Under the pieces are notes generated by a model. That model was not told where the DNA came from. It ran no database searches and saw nothing but the letters and a program-made list of their open reading frames with translations. This document shows positions 1 to 8,201 of a stretch of 21,138 nucleotides of DNA, in pieces; the stretch's first letter is position 1, and the number at the start of each line of letters is the position of its first letter. Origin of the DNA: Clostridia bacterium (lineage in GTDB: Bacteria; Bacillota_A; Clostridia; Oscillospirales; Acutalibacteraceae); assembly GCA_009930155.1 (NCBI GenBank), contig RZYX01000030.1, positions 1 to 21,138 on the forward strand, read 5' to 3'. The translations under genes were made by a program, and so were the position numbers.

Positions 1-1
1 G

Positions 2-142
2 ATGTCAGTCATTAGCAATTTAAAGCTATTTCAAGAAAATCAAAGATATTCTATGATAGAGCCTTTTATTTCGTGTCCGTTAAACAGGGTGCACAGCAAT
101 TCATCTGTCCTTTTAAAAATTTATGAAAGTATAGCCTCATGA
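2..142 (+). other. Doubtful open frame at window edge
   Basis: A frame on the plus strand stays open from base 2 to a TGA at 140-142 and encodes about 46 residues. It could be the 3' end of a gene that enters from the left, or chance. I recognise no family in the peptide and see no ribosome binding site for the ATG at base 2, because that would lie outside the window. The TGA falls inside a ten-base palindrome (CCTCATGAGG, 135-144) followed by a T-rich stretch on the plus strand, which could be a weak terminator for such a gene. No other gene is supported in bases 1-153. Confidence 0.15.
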
Positions 143-153
143 GGTTTTATGCT

Positions 154-2934
154 TTATTTATTTTGGTTTTGGTCTGAGGTTTTATTGTCTATTTGGATAT
201 CTATTTTGGCATTATCGTCAACAATAAGTATGGTGCTTTTCCTTTTGCGTTTGTTTATAAATGCATATAAAATGAGTGCAAATGCTGTTAGAGCAGAAAT
301 AATAATTCCTAAGGCAAGACCTTTTGCTTGATATTTAAATTCTATATTATGCTGACCAGCAGGAATTTTTACTCCTAGCAAAGCATCACCAATTGATGTG
401 ATTTTGCTTGATTGTACTTCTTCGCCATCAACAATAACTTTCCAGCTTTTGTCATATGGGATAGAAGTGTAAAGTACACATTCTTTTTGTGCATTAACAG
501 TACCGATAATGTTTGTGTCTGAGAACTCTTTAACATCAATTGCTCCACTGTTCAAAATAGAATAAGCTTGATTAAATTTATCCATATCAAGACCTGAAAC
601 AAAACAATCGACATAACCTGATGCAGATTCATCTTTAACTGGAATTACAACGCTTATTATAGTGCCTTTATCCCAAACTCCTGCATCATAGATGTATTCT
701 TCATTAATATTTTGATCTGCAATAAGCTCTGCATTAGCTTTTATTGTAATTGTATCGTTTGAAATGCTATCAGAGTCAACATATACATATACATTTTGCC
801 TCTTTTCCAAAACATAGTTTATAACAAAGCTTGATGAAGTTATATTGGAGTCTGTCTTATAGAACACATAGTTTCCTGCATTTGAGTTATCATTTCCCAA
901 ATCATCAATATTGTAATACTCAATGTCTTGAATTGATAATGGATTAAGAACATCTTTGACATTTGTTGATTTAAACATATAGTCATTTTGATTTTCAAAA
1001 GGGTTATCAGAAGTTGGATTCCAGTTAATGATATCCGTGTTGACGCAATATGCAATTGGCAGGTGGTAGTTGTTTTTATAGGCTGTATATTCTCCTTGAC
1101 TAATAAGTTTAGTATATAGATCTGGATTCATTTTTATATTAGAGTTGTTATTTACAATATACTTAAGAGAAAACATCGAGTTGTAAACAGGGGTTTGCAA
1201 ATTATATGTGTAGCTATTTATAAAGTTTCCAAACATACCAAGGTTGTATTGAAGATTTGAAAGCGGTTCATAAGCCATAGATGAGAAGGTTGAAATACCA
1301 TTGTATCCAAACCAGCAAGGGTCCATTCTCATATTAAGATTAGTGAGTTCCATTCGATAAAAATCTGTTTTGTCATATTCATCCAGATTAGCTTTAAGGG
1401 TTTTAAAGCTGTTGTAGTCTTTGGTATAGTTTTGCTTTTGCTGGTCAATCACATAATGCCCTGTGTTTGCTACAGTTGACTCAGCGATAACGCAGCATAA
1501 AAGAAGTGTTGCGACAGCACTTGCTTGGAACTTTTTATTGTGTAACAGAGTTAACACAATTGTATATATAATAATAAATAAAATACTTAAAGTAACAGTT
1601 TCGTCAAGAACGTTTTTTGACCCAAGCTTTTCGGCTAGAACAACAAATGAAACTAGGGCAAGTCCAACATATAAAATATCCTTTGAAGATACCTCTCTGA
1701 TTCTTATAAGTGCTTTGTAAGCTATAACAAGAAGCATAAAGGAATATATAAATGAGAAACGGTATGGTAAATCATTTGGAAAATGAAATCCATGCCAAAT
1801 ATAGTTTAATACATTTGTATTAAAACTAAAATACAATACTATAAGCATAGCTATTCTTGAAATTTTCTCTTTGATAGAAATAGATGTTGTGAATAGATAA
1901 ATAATAGTAAGAATAATAGTAAGAATACCGCAATAAACATTAGGTAAAACATCATCGCCACTACTGCGTATTGTTGGTTCAAGACTTGCAAGGTGATTTG
2001 CCAAAAAATCAAAAATTTTAAAGTATGAAGATGTGGCAGTTGGAAAAGCACCAGAGGTTGCAGATGATGATTGCAATATATAGTAAATAGGTAAAAGCGA
2101 AAATGCACAAAGCATAATAGAGATCAAAGATGCACCTATGAATTTAAAAATACTTGTAAAAAGCCTAGAGTTTTTTATCTTGTTTTTGGGGCTTTGTTTT
2201 TTATCGTTCGGTAAAGATGTAAGAGTTGAGTTGAAACTGTATTTGCCAAAGTAGTACATAACAGCATACAAAACAGAAAATATGCAAACCATAAAACCAA
2301 GATAATAGTTTGCAATTATCGTTATTGCTAAAGTGACAAAGTAAATACTAGGTTTACCTTTGTTAATTATTCTTTCAATTCCAAGTACAACAATAGGCAA
2401 AAGAACCATTGCATCAATCCACATGATATTCCAGTAATATGCTATGAAATATCCGCAGAATGAATAAAGAATGCCAAAAGCGGCAGTAGATGTATTGTGT
2501 TTTAAAAACTCTTCAGAATTTTTAAGGTAATAACAGAAAGTGGCACTTGCAAGTGCAGCTTTTATTAGCACAAGAAAAGCTATGGATTCAGGATTATTAA
2601 TATGGCCAAACAATAATATAAAGATTGACAGAGGGCTTGAAAGATAATTGTAAAAGTTCCCAAGGAAACTTCCGCCGCCGCCTGATGTCCAGGAATAAAT
2701 AAGGCTTGAACCACTTGTTATTCTATCATATAGTTCGGCAAATAGAGGTCCATACTGATGATACAAATCCATTCTTAAAACTGTTTTATTTCCAAATGGG
2801 ATAACGCCATAACAAAAGAACACCAAAATCATAATTAAAATACTGCATATAAATGACAAAAGTATATATCTGTTATTATAGCCAAGCTCATATAGTTTGG
2901 TGTTTTTTAATTTTACAAATCTTTCCTTTTTCAT
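154..2934 (-). CDS. yfhO: YfhO-family polytopic membrane protein
   Basis: A 926-residue membrane protein with many hydrophobic segments through roughly the first 500 residues, a large extracytoplasmic domain, and a last membrane helix close to the C-terminus before a basic, hydrophilic tail. The N-terminal segment carries the family pattern of a charged RMDLYHQYGPLF stretch followed by a glycine-rich SGGGGSF. The C-terminal part ends in the typical IPAGQHNIEF segment before the last helix. In B. subtilis, YfhO acts with CsbB and GtcA in glycosylating lipoteichoic acid, so an envelope glycosyl-transfer role is inferred here. The reading frame is open up to a TTG at 2949, but the ATG at 2934 is preferred because GAGGAAGG lies 5 bases before it. 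The gene is divergent from spoIIIA and monocistronic as far as can be seen. Assignment to the family is firm; the substrate is unknown. Confidence 0.88.
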   Translation of the reverse strand: MKKERFVKLKNTKLYELGYNNRYILLSFICSILIMILVFFCYGVIPFGNKTVLRMDLYHQYGPLFAELYDRITSGSSLIYSWTSGGGGSFLGNFYNYLSSPLSIFILLFGHINNPESIAFLVLIKAALASATFCYYLKNSEEFLKHNTSTAAFGILYSFCGYFIAYYWNIMWIDAMVLLPIVVLGIERIINKGKPSIYFVTLAITIIANYYLGFMVCIFSVLYAVMYYFGKYSFNSTLTSLPNDKKQSPKNKIKNSRLFTSIFKFIGASLISIMLCAFSLLPIYYILQSSSATSGAFPTATSSYFKIFDFLANHLASLEPTIRSSGDDVLPNVYCGILTIILTIIYLFTTSISIKEKISRIAMLIVLYFSFNTNVLNYIWHGFHFPNDLPYRFSFIYSFMLLVIAYKALIRIREVSSKDILYVGLALVSFVVLAEKLGSKNVLDETVTLSILFIIIYTIVLTLLHNKKFQASAVATLLLCCVIAESTVANTGHYVIDQQKQNYTKDYNSFKTLKANLDEYDKTDFYRMELTNLNMRMDPCWFGYNGISTFSSMAYEPLSNLQYNLGMFGNFINSYTYNLQTPVYNSMFSLKYIVNNNSNIKMNPDLYTKLISQGEYTAYKNNYHLPIAYCVNTDIINWNPTSDNPFENQNDYMFKSTNVKDVLNPLSIQDIEYYNIDDLGNDNSNAGNYVFYKTDSNITSSSFVINYVLEKRQNVYVYVDSDSISNDTITIKANAELIADQNINEEYIYDAGVWDKGTIISVVIPVKDESASGYVDCFVSGLDMDKFNQAYSILNSGAIDVKEFSDTNIIGTVNAQKECVLYTSIPYDKSWKVIVDGEEVQSSKITSIGDALLGVKIPAGQHNIEFKYQAKGLALGIIISALTAFALILYAFINKRKRKSTILIVDDNAKIDIQIDNKTSDQNQNK

Positions 2935-2974
2935 ATAAACCTTCCTCAATACATATTAATAAAACATTTTAGCT

Positions 2975-3003
2975 ATTTTAACATATTATTTCCATCCTTT
3001 CAA
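2975..3003 (-). promoter_or_regulatory. Sigma-A promoter of yfhO
   Basis: Read on the minus strand, TTGAAA (2998-3003) is separated by 17 bases from TAAAAT (2975-2980), and a TG one base upstream of the -10 makes it an extended -10 element. Transcription would start near 2968, giving a leader of about 35 bases before the ATG at 2934. This is a pattern match only. Confidence 0.6.
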
Positions 3004-3024
3004 TAAAACACAGCATTTTTAAAA

Positions 3025-3064
3025 ATATGTCTTGCAGGTTCTAACTTTGGACAAGATATCATAT
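3025..3064. other. Inverted repeat upstream of spoIIIAA
   Basis: ATATGTCTTG (3025-3034) is complementary to CAAGA (3052-3056) plus CATAT (3060-3064), with three unpaired bases between the two right-hand parts. The hairpin ends about 25 bases before the spoIIIAA start. A repressor site or mRNA leader structure would both fit. No T-run follows, so it is not a terminator. I could not identify a convincing sigma-E promoter in 2985-3080, although one is expected from B. subtilis. Confidence 0.3.
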
Positions 3065-3089
3065 TCATTTTATAAAGTGGGTGAAATTT

Positions 3090-4130
3090 ATGGAAAACGA
3101 AAAAAGATTTGAACAAGCAATATCATGTATATCTTCAAAAGTTAGAGCATTACTTGCGAATTTACCGCAGGAGATAAAGCAACAAACTCAGGAGATAAGA
3201 CTAAGGAACGAAAAGCCAATTGTAATTGTGGGTAGTTATGGATGCAGGTTTTTGAGTGGAGCGGGTAGAGTTTCATATATTTGCACTCAAAGTTCTTCTA
3301 AAATTTCATCATCAGAATTGGCAGATACATTTAATAAAATATGCGGTTATTCGGTGCATAGTAATCAAGACGGTATATTAAATGGGTACATAACAATTGA
3401 AGGCGGTCATAGAGCGGGCGTTTGTGGAACGGGTGTTTGTGAAGGCAATAAAATTACAGCAGTTAGAGATATTGCATCAATAAATTTAAGAATAGCCGAA
3501 GAGCATTTTGGTGCGGCAGATGAATTAGTGTGCAGATTATTTTCTAGCGGCTTGAAAAGTGTAATTGTAGCAGGTTCGCCTTCAACAGGGAAAACAACTA
3601 TATTAAGAGATATGGCACGCCAAATTTCGGGCGGAACTCTTGAAAATTATTACAAGACGGTGATAATTGACGAGCGAAAAGAAATAGCCGCAACCAAAAG
3701 TGGCGTACCGCAAAATGATGTTGGTATAAATTGTGATGTGTTAGATATGTATCCAAAGGGACAAGGCATATTAACAGCAATTCGTTCAATGTCTCCCGAA
3801 ATTATAATTTGCGATGAAATAGGTGCAATGGATGATGTGGATGCTATAGAATCAGGCGCAAATTCAGGCGTAAAATTTGCGGTTAGTGTTCATGCTTCAT
3901 CATATGATGAAATCAAGAAAAGACCTCAGATAAAAAGGCTTATGGATAGCGGAGCATTTGATTATGTAGTGCTTTTAAAAAGTGGGTTTAAACCTGGAGT
4001 AATTTCAAAAATATATGAAGTAGGCGAAATGAAAAATGAAGTATTTAGCAATAACATTAATTATGATTTTTTGTACAGCAGTGGGAAGGTATTTAAGCCA
4101 AAGATTATCTCAAAGGATAAAATTACTTGA
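3090..4130 (+). CDS. spoIIIAA: Stage III sporulation protein AA (ATPase)
   Basis: A 346-residue secretion-type ATPase, thought to energise the SpoIIIA-SpoIIQ channel from the mother-cell side of the forespore membranes. Walker A is GSPSTGKT (residues 162-169). The Walker B-like strand IIICDE is at 238-243, in the conserved MSPEIIICDEIG context. The conserved GGHRAGVCG and RDIASINLRI segments lie upstream. The frame is open from a GTG at 3081, but the ATG at 3090 sits 7 bases after GGGTG (3078-3082) and is the better start. It is first in the spoIIIA operon. The C-terminus is unusual: the last 31 or so residues are read from the same DNA as the 5' end of spoIIIAB, a 95-base overlap. The identity is certain; the ATPase role follows from the family. 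Confidence 0.95.
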   Translation: MENEKRFEQAISCISSKVRALLANLPQEIKQQTQEIRLRNEKPIVIVGSYGCRFLSGAGRVSYICTQSSSKISSSELADTFNKICGYSVHSNQDGILNGYITIEGGHRAGVCGTGVCEGNKITAVRDIASINLRIAEEHFGAADELVCRLFSSGLKSVIVAGSPSTGKTTILRDMARQISGGTLENYYKTVIIDERKEIAATKSGVPQNDVGINCDVLDMYPKGQGILTAIRSMSPEIIICDEIGAMDDVDAIESGANSGVKFAVSVHASSYDEIKKRPQIKRLMDSGAFDYVVLLKSGFKPGVISKIYEVGEMKNEVFSNNINYDFLYSSGKVFKPKIISKDKIT

Positions 4131-4536
4131 ACAAATTAACTTAATGATAAACACAATAAAAACACAGCTTGAATATTGTAATACACCTTTAGGGGAATTA
4201 CTTAGAAAGTTAAATCATAATAATGAACTTAACTTTATTGATGAATGTATAAAGCAATATGAAGAAGGAGTTCAATTCTCTTTGGCGTGGAGCAACAGCG
4301 TTTATAATAGCCCATCGCTATATTTGTTGCCAAAAGGGGACAAAGAAGTTTTGCAGGCGTTTGGAAATGTTCTTGGCACAACCGATTTAAATGGCCAGCT
4401 TAATATTTGCAGTTTTTATATAAGCCAAATTAAAGAAAAACAAAAGGATGCAAAAGAACGATTTAAAACATATGGAAGACTTTATTCATCAATGGGAATT
4501 CTTTCTGGCGCAACTATTGCAATCATTTTATTTTAA
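4036..4536 (+). CDS. spoIIIAB: Stage III sporulation protein AB
   Basis: A 166-residue protein of the family's usual length (171 in B. subtilis). It has an N-terminal membrane helix (residues 2-18), a mostly helical soluble middle with the conserved pattern QLEYCNTPLGELL, and a second hydrophobic segment at the very C-terminus. It is a component of the SpoIIIA channel apparatus and carries a fold related to type II secretion GspF proteins. The ATG at 4036 lies inside spoIIIAA, in another frame, with a weak GGCG-type binding site about 9 bases before it, so translation is probably coupled to that of spoIIIAA. A shorter start would remove the N-terminal helix that the family always has. Confidence 0.92.
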   Translation: MKYLAITLIMIFCTAVGRYLSQRLSQRIKLLEQINLMINTIKTQLEYCNTPLGELLRKLNHNNELNFIDECIKQYEEGVQFSLAWSNSVYNSPSLYLLPKGDKEVLQAFGNVLGTTDLNGQLNICSFYISQIKEKQKDAKERFKTYGRLYSSMGILSGATIAIILF

Positions 4537-4562
4537 AAAGTGCTTTTAGGAGGATAAATAAT

Positions 4563-4772
4563 ATGGAAGTTGATTTGATATTTAAAATAGCGGCAATAGG
4601 TATAATAGTTGCTGTGCTAAATCAGGTGTTGGCTCGTTCTGGCAGAGATGAGTATGCAACGATAACAACTATGGCAGGTATAGTTATTGCACTTATGATG
4701 TTGATACCACAAATAAGCAGTCTGTTTGAATATACTAAGGAAGCATTTAGTTTAGCAATATGTACATTTTAA
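4563..4772 (+). CDS. spoIIIAC: Stage III sporulation protein AC
   Basis: A 69-residue membrane protein with two hydrophobic helices (about 4-23 and 34-52). The pattern VDLIFKIAAIGIIVAVLNQVL and the central REYA-like RDEYA are typical; the B. subtilis protein is 68 residues. It contributes to the membrane part of the mother cell-forespore channel. A strong AGGAGG (4548-4553) lies 9 bases before the ATG. Its 3' end overlaps spoIIIAD by 13 bases, so the two are probably translated in fixed proportion. Confidence 0.95.
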   Translation: MEVDLIFKIAAIGIIVAVLNQVLARSGRDEYATITTMAGIVIALMMLIPQISSLFEYTKEAFSLAICTF

Positions 4773-5149
4773 AGATAGCTTCAACAGCGATTATTTTAAC
4801 TATACTCTGCCTAGTTGTTAAGCAGTACAAGCCAGAATACGCAGTGATAATGCAAATTGGTTCATTTGGTGTTATTGCTTTTTTTATAATGTCATCCTTG
4901 GGCGAATTGCTAGGTATGGCAAAAGATATTGCGAATATATCACAGGTGAATATTGAGTTTATGGCTTTACTTGTTAAGGCGCTTGGTGTTGCTATTGTGA
5001 CACAGATTGCAACAGAAATATGTAATGATAGTAGCAACAGGACTATGGCGTTTGGAGTGGAACTAGCAGGCAGAATAATTATTTTGTCTATGTGTATTCC
5101 AATGATAAAGGCTGTGGCTGAAATAGCCACTCAAATAATAAAAGGATAG
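4760..5149 (+). CDS. spoIIIAD: Stage III sporulation protein AD
   Basis: A 129-residue membrane protein with several hydrophobic helices, homologous in part to SpoIIIAC and normally of 130 or so residues. The conserved KALGVAIVTQIATEICNDSS segment with FGVELAGR after it is clear. It is a membrane component of the SpoIIIA channel. It starts at an ATG inside the end of spoIIIAC (13-base overlap) and has no strong binding site of its own, which points to translational coupling. A 127-residue frame on the other strand over the same bases is a shadow. Confidence 0.94.
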   Translation: MYILKIASTAIILTILCLVVKQYKPEYAVIMQIGSFGVIAFFIMSSLGELLGMAKDIANISQVNIEFMALLVKALGVAIVTQIATEICNDSSNRTMAFGVELAGRIIILSMCIPMIKAVAEIATQIIKG

Positions 5150-5154
5150 ATAAA

Positions 5155-6282
5155 ATGAAAAGAATTATATTTACATCATTATTAGCGATGCTTATGATTT
5201 TTGCTTTTTCACCAGTTGTCTTTGCAGTTGACGAAAATGATTTTATTGAACAACAATATGAAGAATCAGGTGCACGAGATTTAATAGGGGATTTGCCTGA
5301 AGAAACTCAAGATATGCTTGATTCTATTGGGATTGATAAAGTTGATTTTTCACAGCTTTATAATGTTTCATTTACACGACTTCTTGATATGTTTAAAAAC
5401 ATAGTGATAGGAGAACTTGAAAGTCCGCTTAAATTTTTAGTTATAATGGTTGGGGTACTTATATTGATTTCTATTGCCCAAACTATTGTGCCACAGGACA
5501 AAAATAAGGCACTTGAACTTGTTTGCGCATTATTTTTCATAATAGCGACAATGAGCTCGATGATGTCATATGCTTCATACATAACCTCTGCTATCGATAT
5601 AAGTTGTAAGTTTATGTTAGGTTTTATACCAGTGTTTACGGCTGCAATTTCAGTGAGCGGGAATCCAGCGTCGGCAATAAGCTATAACACAGTTGCAATG
5701 GCAATTGCTCAGTCTGCATCGGGGTTTACAAATGTATTTTTAATACCTATTGTTGTTATGTTTGTTGCACTTAGTATTGCTGCATCGGTTTCTCCAGATC
5801 TTAATATGGATGGAATTTTAGAAATGTTTAAAAAGACCATAATATGGCTTTTGACTGCCATTTGCACAATTTTTACAGGCTTTTTATCTTTGAAAGGCAT
5901 TTTAGTTAGCTCTGCTGACACTGTGGCGGTCAAAAGTGGCAAAGCTTTGATGGGCGCTCTTGTGCCAATTATAGGCGACACGCTTTCAGAGTCTTATAGT
6001 TCAATACTTGGCAGTATGTCAATGCTTAAAAATGCTGTAGGTGTATTTGGAATTATAGCTGTTGGATTAATAAATATACCTGTTCTTATACAAGCGTTAA
6101 TGTGGATTGTTTCAATATTTCTTTCTGCATTTGCCGCAGAGACAATGGGACAAAAAAACTGTGCCCAACTTTTAAAGAATATAAACTCAACTAATATAAT
6201 ACTGGTGGCAATTCTTGTTTTTAATATAGTTTTGATAATGGTTTCTACAGCGCTTGTGATGCTGTTTAAATCAACTATTTAA
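5155..6282 (+). CDS. spoIIIAE: Stage III sporulation protein AE
   Basis: A 375-residue protein with a cleavable-looking signal peptide (basic KR, hydrophobic core to about residue 22, then FAVD), a short hydrophilic segment, and then about seven membrane helices. This layout matches SpoIIIAE (399 residues in B. subtilis), the largest membrane subunit of the SpoIIIA channel. The ATG lies 5 bases after the spoIIIAD stop, with AAAGGA before it. The C-terminal helix ends in LFKSTI just before the stop. The frame is intact. Confidence 0.94.
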   Translation: MKRIIFTSLLAMLMIFAFSPVVFAVDENDFIEQQYEESGARDLIGDLPEETQDMLDSIGIDKVDFSQLYNVSFTRLLDMFKNIVIGELESPLKFLVIMVGVLILISIAQTIVPQDKNKALELVCALFFIIATMSSMMSYASYITSAIDISCKFMLGFIPVFTAAISVSGNPASAISYNTVAMAIAQSASGFTNVFLIPIVVMFVALSIAASVSPDLNMDGILEMFKKTIIWLLTAICTIFTGFLSLKGILVSSADTVAVKSGKALMGALVPIIGDTLSESYSSILGSMSMLKNAVGVFGIIAVGLINIPVLIQALMWIVSIFLSAFAAETMGQKNCAQLLKNINSTNIILVAILVFNIVLIMVSTALVMLFKSTI

Positions 6283-6301
6283 AGGTGGTGAACAAAACAA
6301 T

Positions 6302-6805
6302 ATGGATGTTCTGCGTCAATGGGCAATTTGTATAACTGTATCAGCTTTGGTAAGTGCAGTGATATATGCTGTTTCTCCAAAAGGTAATATTCAAAAAGCT
6401 ATGAAAGTTATTATCTCAGTGTTTTTCCTTTGTGCTATATTATCACCTTTTTTAAGCGGAAATGTAATGGAGTTTGATTTTGAAACACAGGATTATATGT
6501 CTAATAAGAATGAGCAAAATGTTGAACTTAATGAGAATATAAATGCTCAGATGCTTGAAATATCAAAGGGCATGATAGAGGAACAAACGCAGTCTATATT
6601 TTACTCTAATCAAATTTATAATGGACAAATTTATGCAGATATGGATATTGACAGCAGTGGCAGCATATTTATTAAAGCAATGACAATAAAATTGCCCAAA
6701 AAGGATATGATTAAAAAAGCAGAAGTAATTGACTCTGTTTGTAATCGATTTGGAATTGAGCTAAAAATAATAACAATTACGGAGACGGAAAATGATGAAG
6801 GATAA
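6302..6805 (+). CDS. spoIIIAF: Stage III sporulation protein AF
   Basis: A 167-residue protein with two N-terminal membrane helices (about 6-23 and 34-52) followed by a soluble domain rich in charged residues. This is the layout of SpoIIIAF, whose soluble part has the ring-building fold seen in secretion systems. It is about 40 residues shorter than the B. subtilis protein (206), with the loss mainly in the linker after the helices. GGTGGTG (6285-6291) serves as binding site 10 bases before the ATG. The stop overlaps the start of spoIIIAG by 14 bases. Confidence 0.9.
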   Translation: MDVLRQWAICITVSALVSAVIYAVSPKGNIQKAMKVIISVFFLCAILSPFLSGNVMEFDFETQDYMSNKNEQNVELNENINAQMLEISKGMIEEQTQSIFYSNQIYNGQIYADMDIDSSGSIFIKAMTIKLPKKDMIKKAEVIDSVCNRFGIELKIITITETENDEG

Positions 6806-7394
6806 ATTAAATGTGGAAGAACTTAAAGGGAGTTTATTGCAAAGATTAAAAACAGATAAAAAACTACTTTTTATCTTGATAGTTGGATTGCTTGGGATGC
6901 TACTTTTGCTTTTGACTGAATTTACAGACTCAGATAAAAGTGAAAAACAGCAAAGCGAAATTGCAAATGCGGACACTCAATATACATATGAACAAAATTA
7001 TAAAAAACAGGTTCAGGATGATTTGCAGGAAATAATTTCATCAATAGATGGTGCTGGAAAGACAAATGTTATGATAACTCTTGACAGTGGTTCGAAGTCT
7101 ATATATGCGGTAGATGAAACGATAAGTGATACCAGTGATTCTTTAGAAAAGGAAAAAGAATATAGCAAAGACTCAAAGTATGCAAGGGACACAGAGCACA
7201 TAATAATAAATTCTTCAGACAAGGATGAGGCAGGGTTAATAGTAGAAGTTATACAGCCACAAATAAGGGGTGTTGCAATTGTTTGTGAAGGTGCAAGTTC
7301 GGCAGTTGTGCGTCAAAACATTACAGATACTGTAACAGCAGTTTTAAATATAAGCTCTATAAGAGTATGTATAACAAAAATGACAAAAGATTAA
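6792..7394 (+). CDS. spoIIIAG: Stage III sporulation protein AG
   Basis: A 200-residue single-pass protein. A basic N-terminus of about 24 residues leads into a membrane helix at about 25-43, then a soluble domain with the conserved DGAGKTNVMITL near residues 96-107 and a C-terminal PQIRGVAIVCEGA segment. SpoIIIAG forms the large ring of the channel in the space between mother cell and forespore. Two ATGs in tandem (6792, 6795) are both possible. The overlap with spoIIIAF is 14 bases. The protein is somewhat shorter than in B. subtilis (229). Confidence 0.94.
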   Translation: MMKDKLNVEELKGSLLQRLKTDKKLLFILIVGLLGMLLLLLTEFTDSDKSEKQQSEIANADTQYTYEQNYKKQVQDDLQEIISSIDGAGKTNVMITLDSGSKSIYAVDETISDTSDSLEKEKEYSKDSKYARDTEHIIINSSDKDEAGLIVEVIQPQIRGVAIVCEGASSAVVRQNITDTVTAVLNISSIRVCITKMTKD

Positions 7395-7409
7395 ACGGGA
7401 GGCAGAGTT

Positions 7410-7982
7410 ATGGGTATGGTAATCAAAAGAAGGCAATTAGTGATGGCAACAATGGTAGTGGCATTAGGTGCGGCTGTGTTTGTAAACTGGTATTTTACTA
7501 AGCCACATCTTCAAATTGATGAGGGAGTGGAAACAGTAGAAGCTGTGACCGAAAAGTTAGACGCAGTTAATCTTGGTGATGCGGAATATGTAAATGGCTC
7601 AACTAAGGCAACAGCAGAACAAGCAAAAGATACACAGGAATATTTTGCACAATCAAAGCTTAATAGAAGTACTGCACATGACAAAGCATTAGAAACTTTA
7701 AATTCAGTTATAAGTAACAGTGATTCTTCTAAAACTGCTGTTGAAAACGCAAGTGCAGAGCTTACAAAACTTTCTAATGTAATTAAGCAAGAGGCAGACA
7801 TAGAAAACTTGATAAAAGCAAAAATCGGTGGGGATTGTCTGGTAGTGATAAATGGAGCAAAAGCAGAAGTCATTGTTGGAAAAGGCACTCTTAACGATAA
7901 TGTAATTATGCAAATAAAAGAAATAGTTATAAATCAAAGCGAAGTAACGGTAGATAATATTACAATTATTGAATCGAAATAG
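7410..7982 (+). CDS. spoIIIAH: Stage III sporulation protein AH
   Basis: A 190-residue protein with one N-terminal membrane helix (about 9-29, ending in FVNWYFTK) and a soluble domain whose C-terminal part, from about residue 125 (IENLIKAKIGGDCLVVINGAKAEVIV), is the YscJ-like ring-building module. In B. subtilis, SpoIIIAH binds SpoIIQ of the forespore to close the channel across the two membranes. GGGAGG (7397-7402) lies 7 bases before the ATG. An ATG two codons later is less well placed. It is the last gene of the spoIIIA operon. No hairpin terminator is visible between its stop and the next promoter at 8017. Confidence 0.94.
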   Translation: MGMVIKRRQLVMATMVVALGAAVFVNWYFTKPHLQIDEGVETVEAVTEKLDAVNLGDAEYVNGSTKATAEQAKDTQEYFAQSKLNRSTAHDKALETLNSVISNSDSSKTAVENASAELTKLSNVIKQEADIENLIKAKIGGDCLVVINGAKAEVIVGKGTLNDNVIMQIKEIVINQSEVTVDNITIIESK

Positions 7983-8016
7983 CGTTAAAAATGTATTAAA
8001 AATAGCATTAAAATGG

Positions 8017-8044
8017 TTGTTTCTTTTCAAGTTTGTGGTATAAT
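8017..8044 (+). promoter_or_regulatory. Extended -10 promoter of the asp23-tyrS operon
   Basis: TTGTTT (8017-8022) is followed after 16 bases by a perfect TATAAT (8039-8044), with TG at 8036-8037 making an extended -10. Transcription would begin near 8051, leaving a leader of about 150 bases before the asp23-like start. It is the best promoter between spoIIIA and tyrS and fits vegetative sigma-A. Confidence 0.7.
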
Positions 8045-8076
8045 AACTTTAATAAACATAATATTTATAATGTTTA

Positions 8077-8164
8077 TAAACCTACTTACTTAATGTATGT
8101 AGGTTTAAACCACCGGTTAATAATATTGGTTTTATTGTTTATGAATCATATTAAGTGCGGTGGT
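8077..8164 (+). promoter_or_regulatory. Structured 5' leader of the asp23 operon
   Basis: The leader holds two strong inverted repeats. Stem I pairs TAAACCTAC (8077-8085) with GTAGGTTTA (8099-8107). Stem II pairs ACCACCG (8109-8115) with CGGTGGT (8158-8164) across 42 bases. Stem II competes with a local alternative, AAACCA (8107-8112) with TGGTTT (8127-8132), which also uses the last base of stem I. The loop of stem I (TTACTTAA, 8086-8093) is complementary to TTAAGTAA (8177-8184) directly before the ribosome binding site AAGGAGG. I see no T-run, so control of translation or mRNA stability is more likely than attenuation. I recognise no known riboswitch class. Confidence 0.45.
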
Positions 8165-8201
8165 AGCGTATTTGCTTTAAGTAAAAGGAGGGCTCCCTTA
8201 T

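Noticed and set aside
135..144. Palindrome CCTCATGAGG as terminator of yfhO
   Set aside because: The stem is only 3-4 base pairs once a loop is allowed, and the minus strand after it has no T-run. At best it would serve a plus-strand gene from outside the window.
149..331. Plus-strand open frame of 60 codons over the yfhO 3' end
   Set aside because: It lies fully opposite the conserved end of yfhO, has no family match, and its hydrophobic start mirrors codons of the real gene.
4747..5130. Minus-strand frame of 127 codons opposite spoIIIAD
   Set aside because: Low-complexity Ile/Ala/Ser-rich shadow of a membrane-protein gene whose sense frame is a clear SpoIIIAD.
7511..7888. Minus-strand frame of 125 codons opposite spoIIIAH
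   Set aside because: It has no binding site or family pattern and lies within a clear spoIIIAH.
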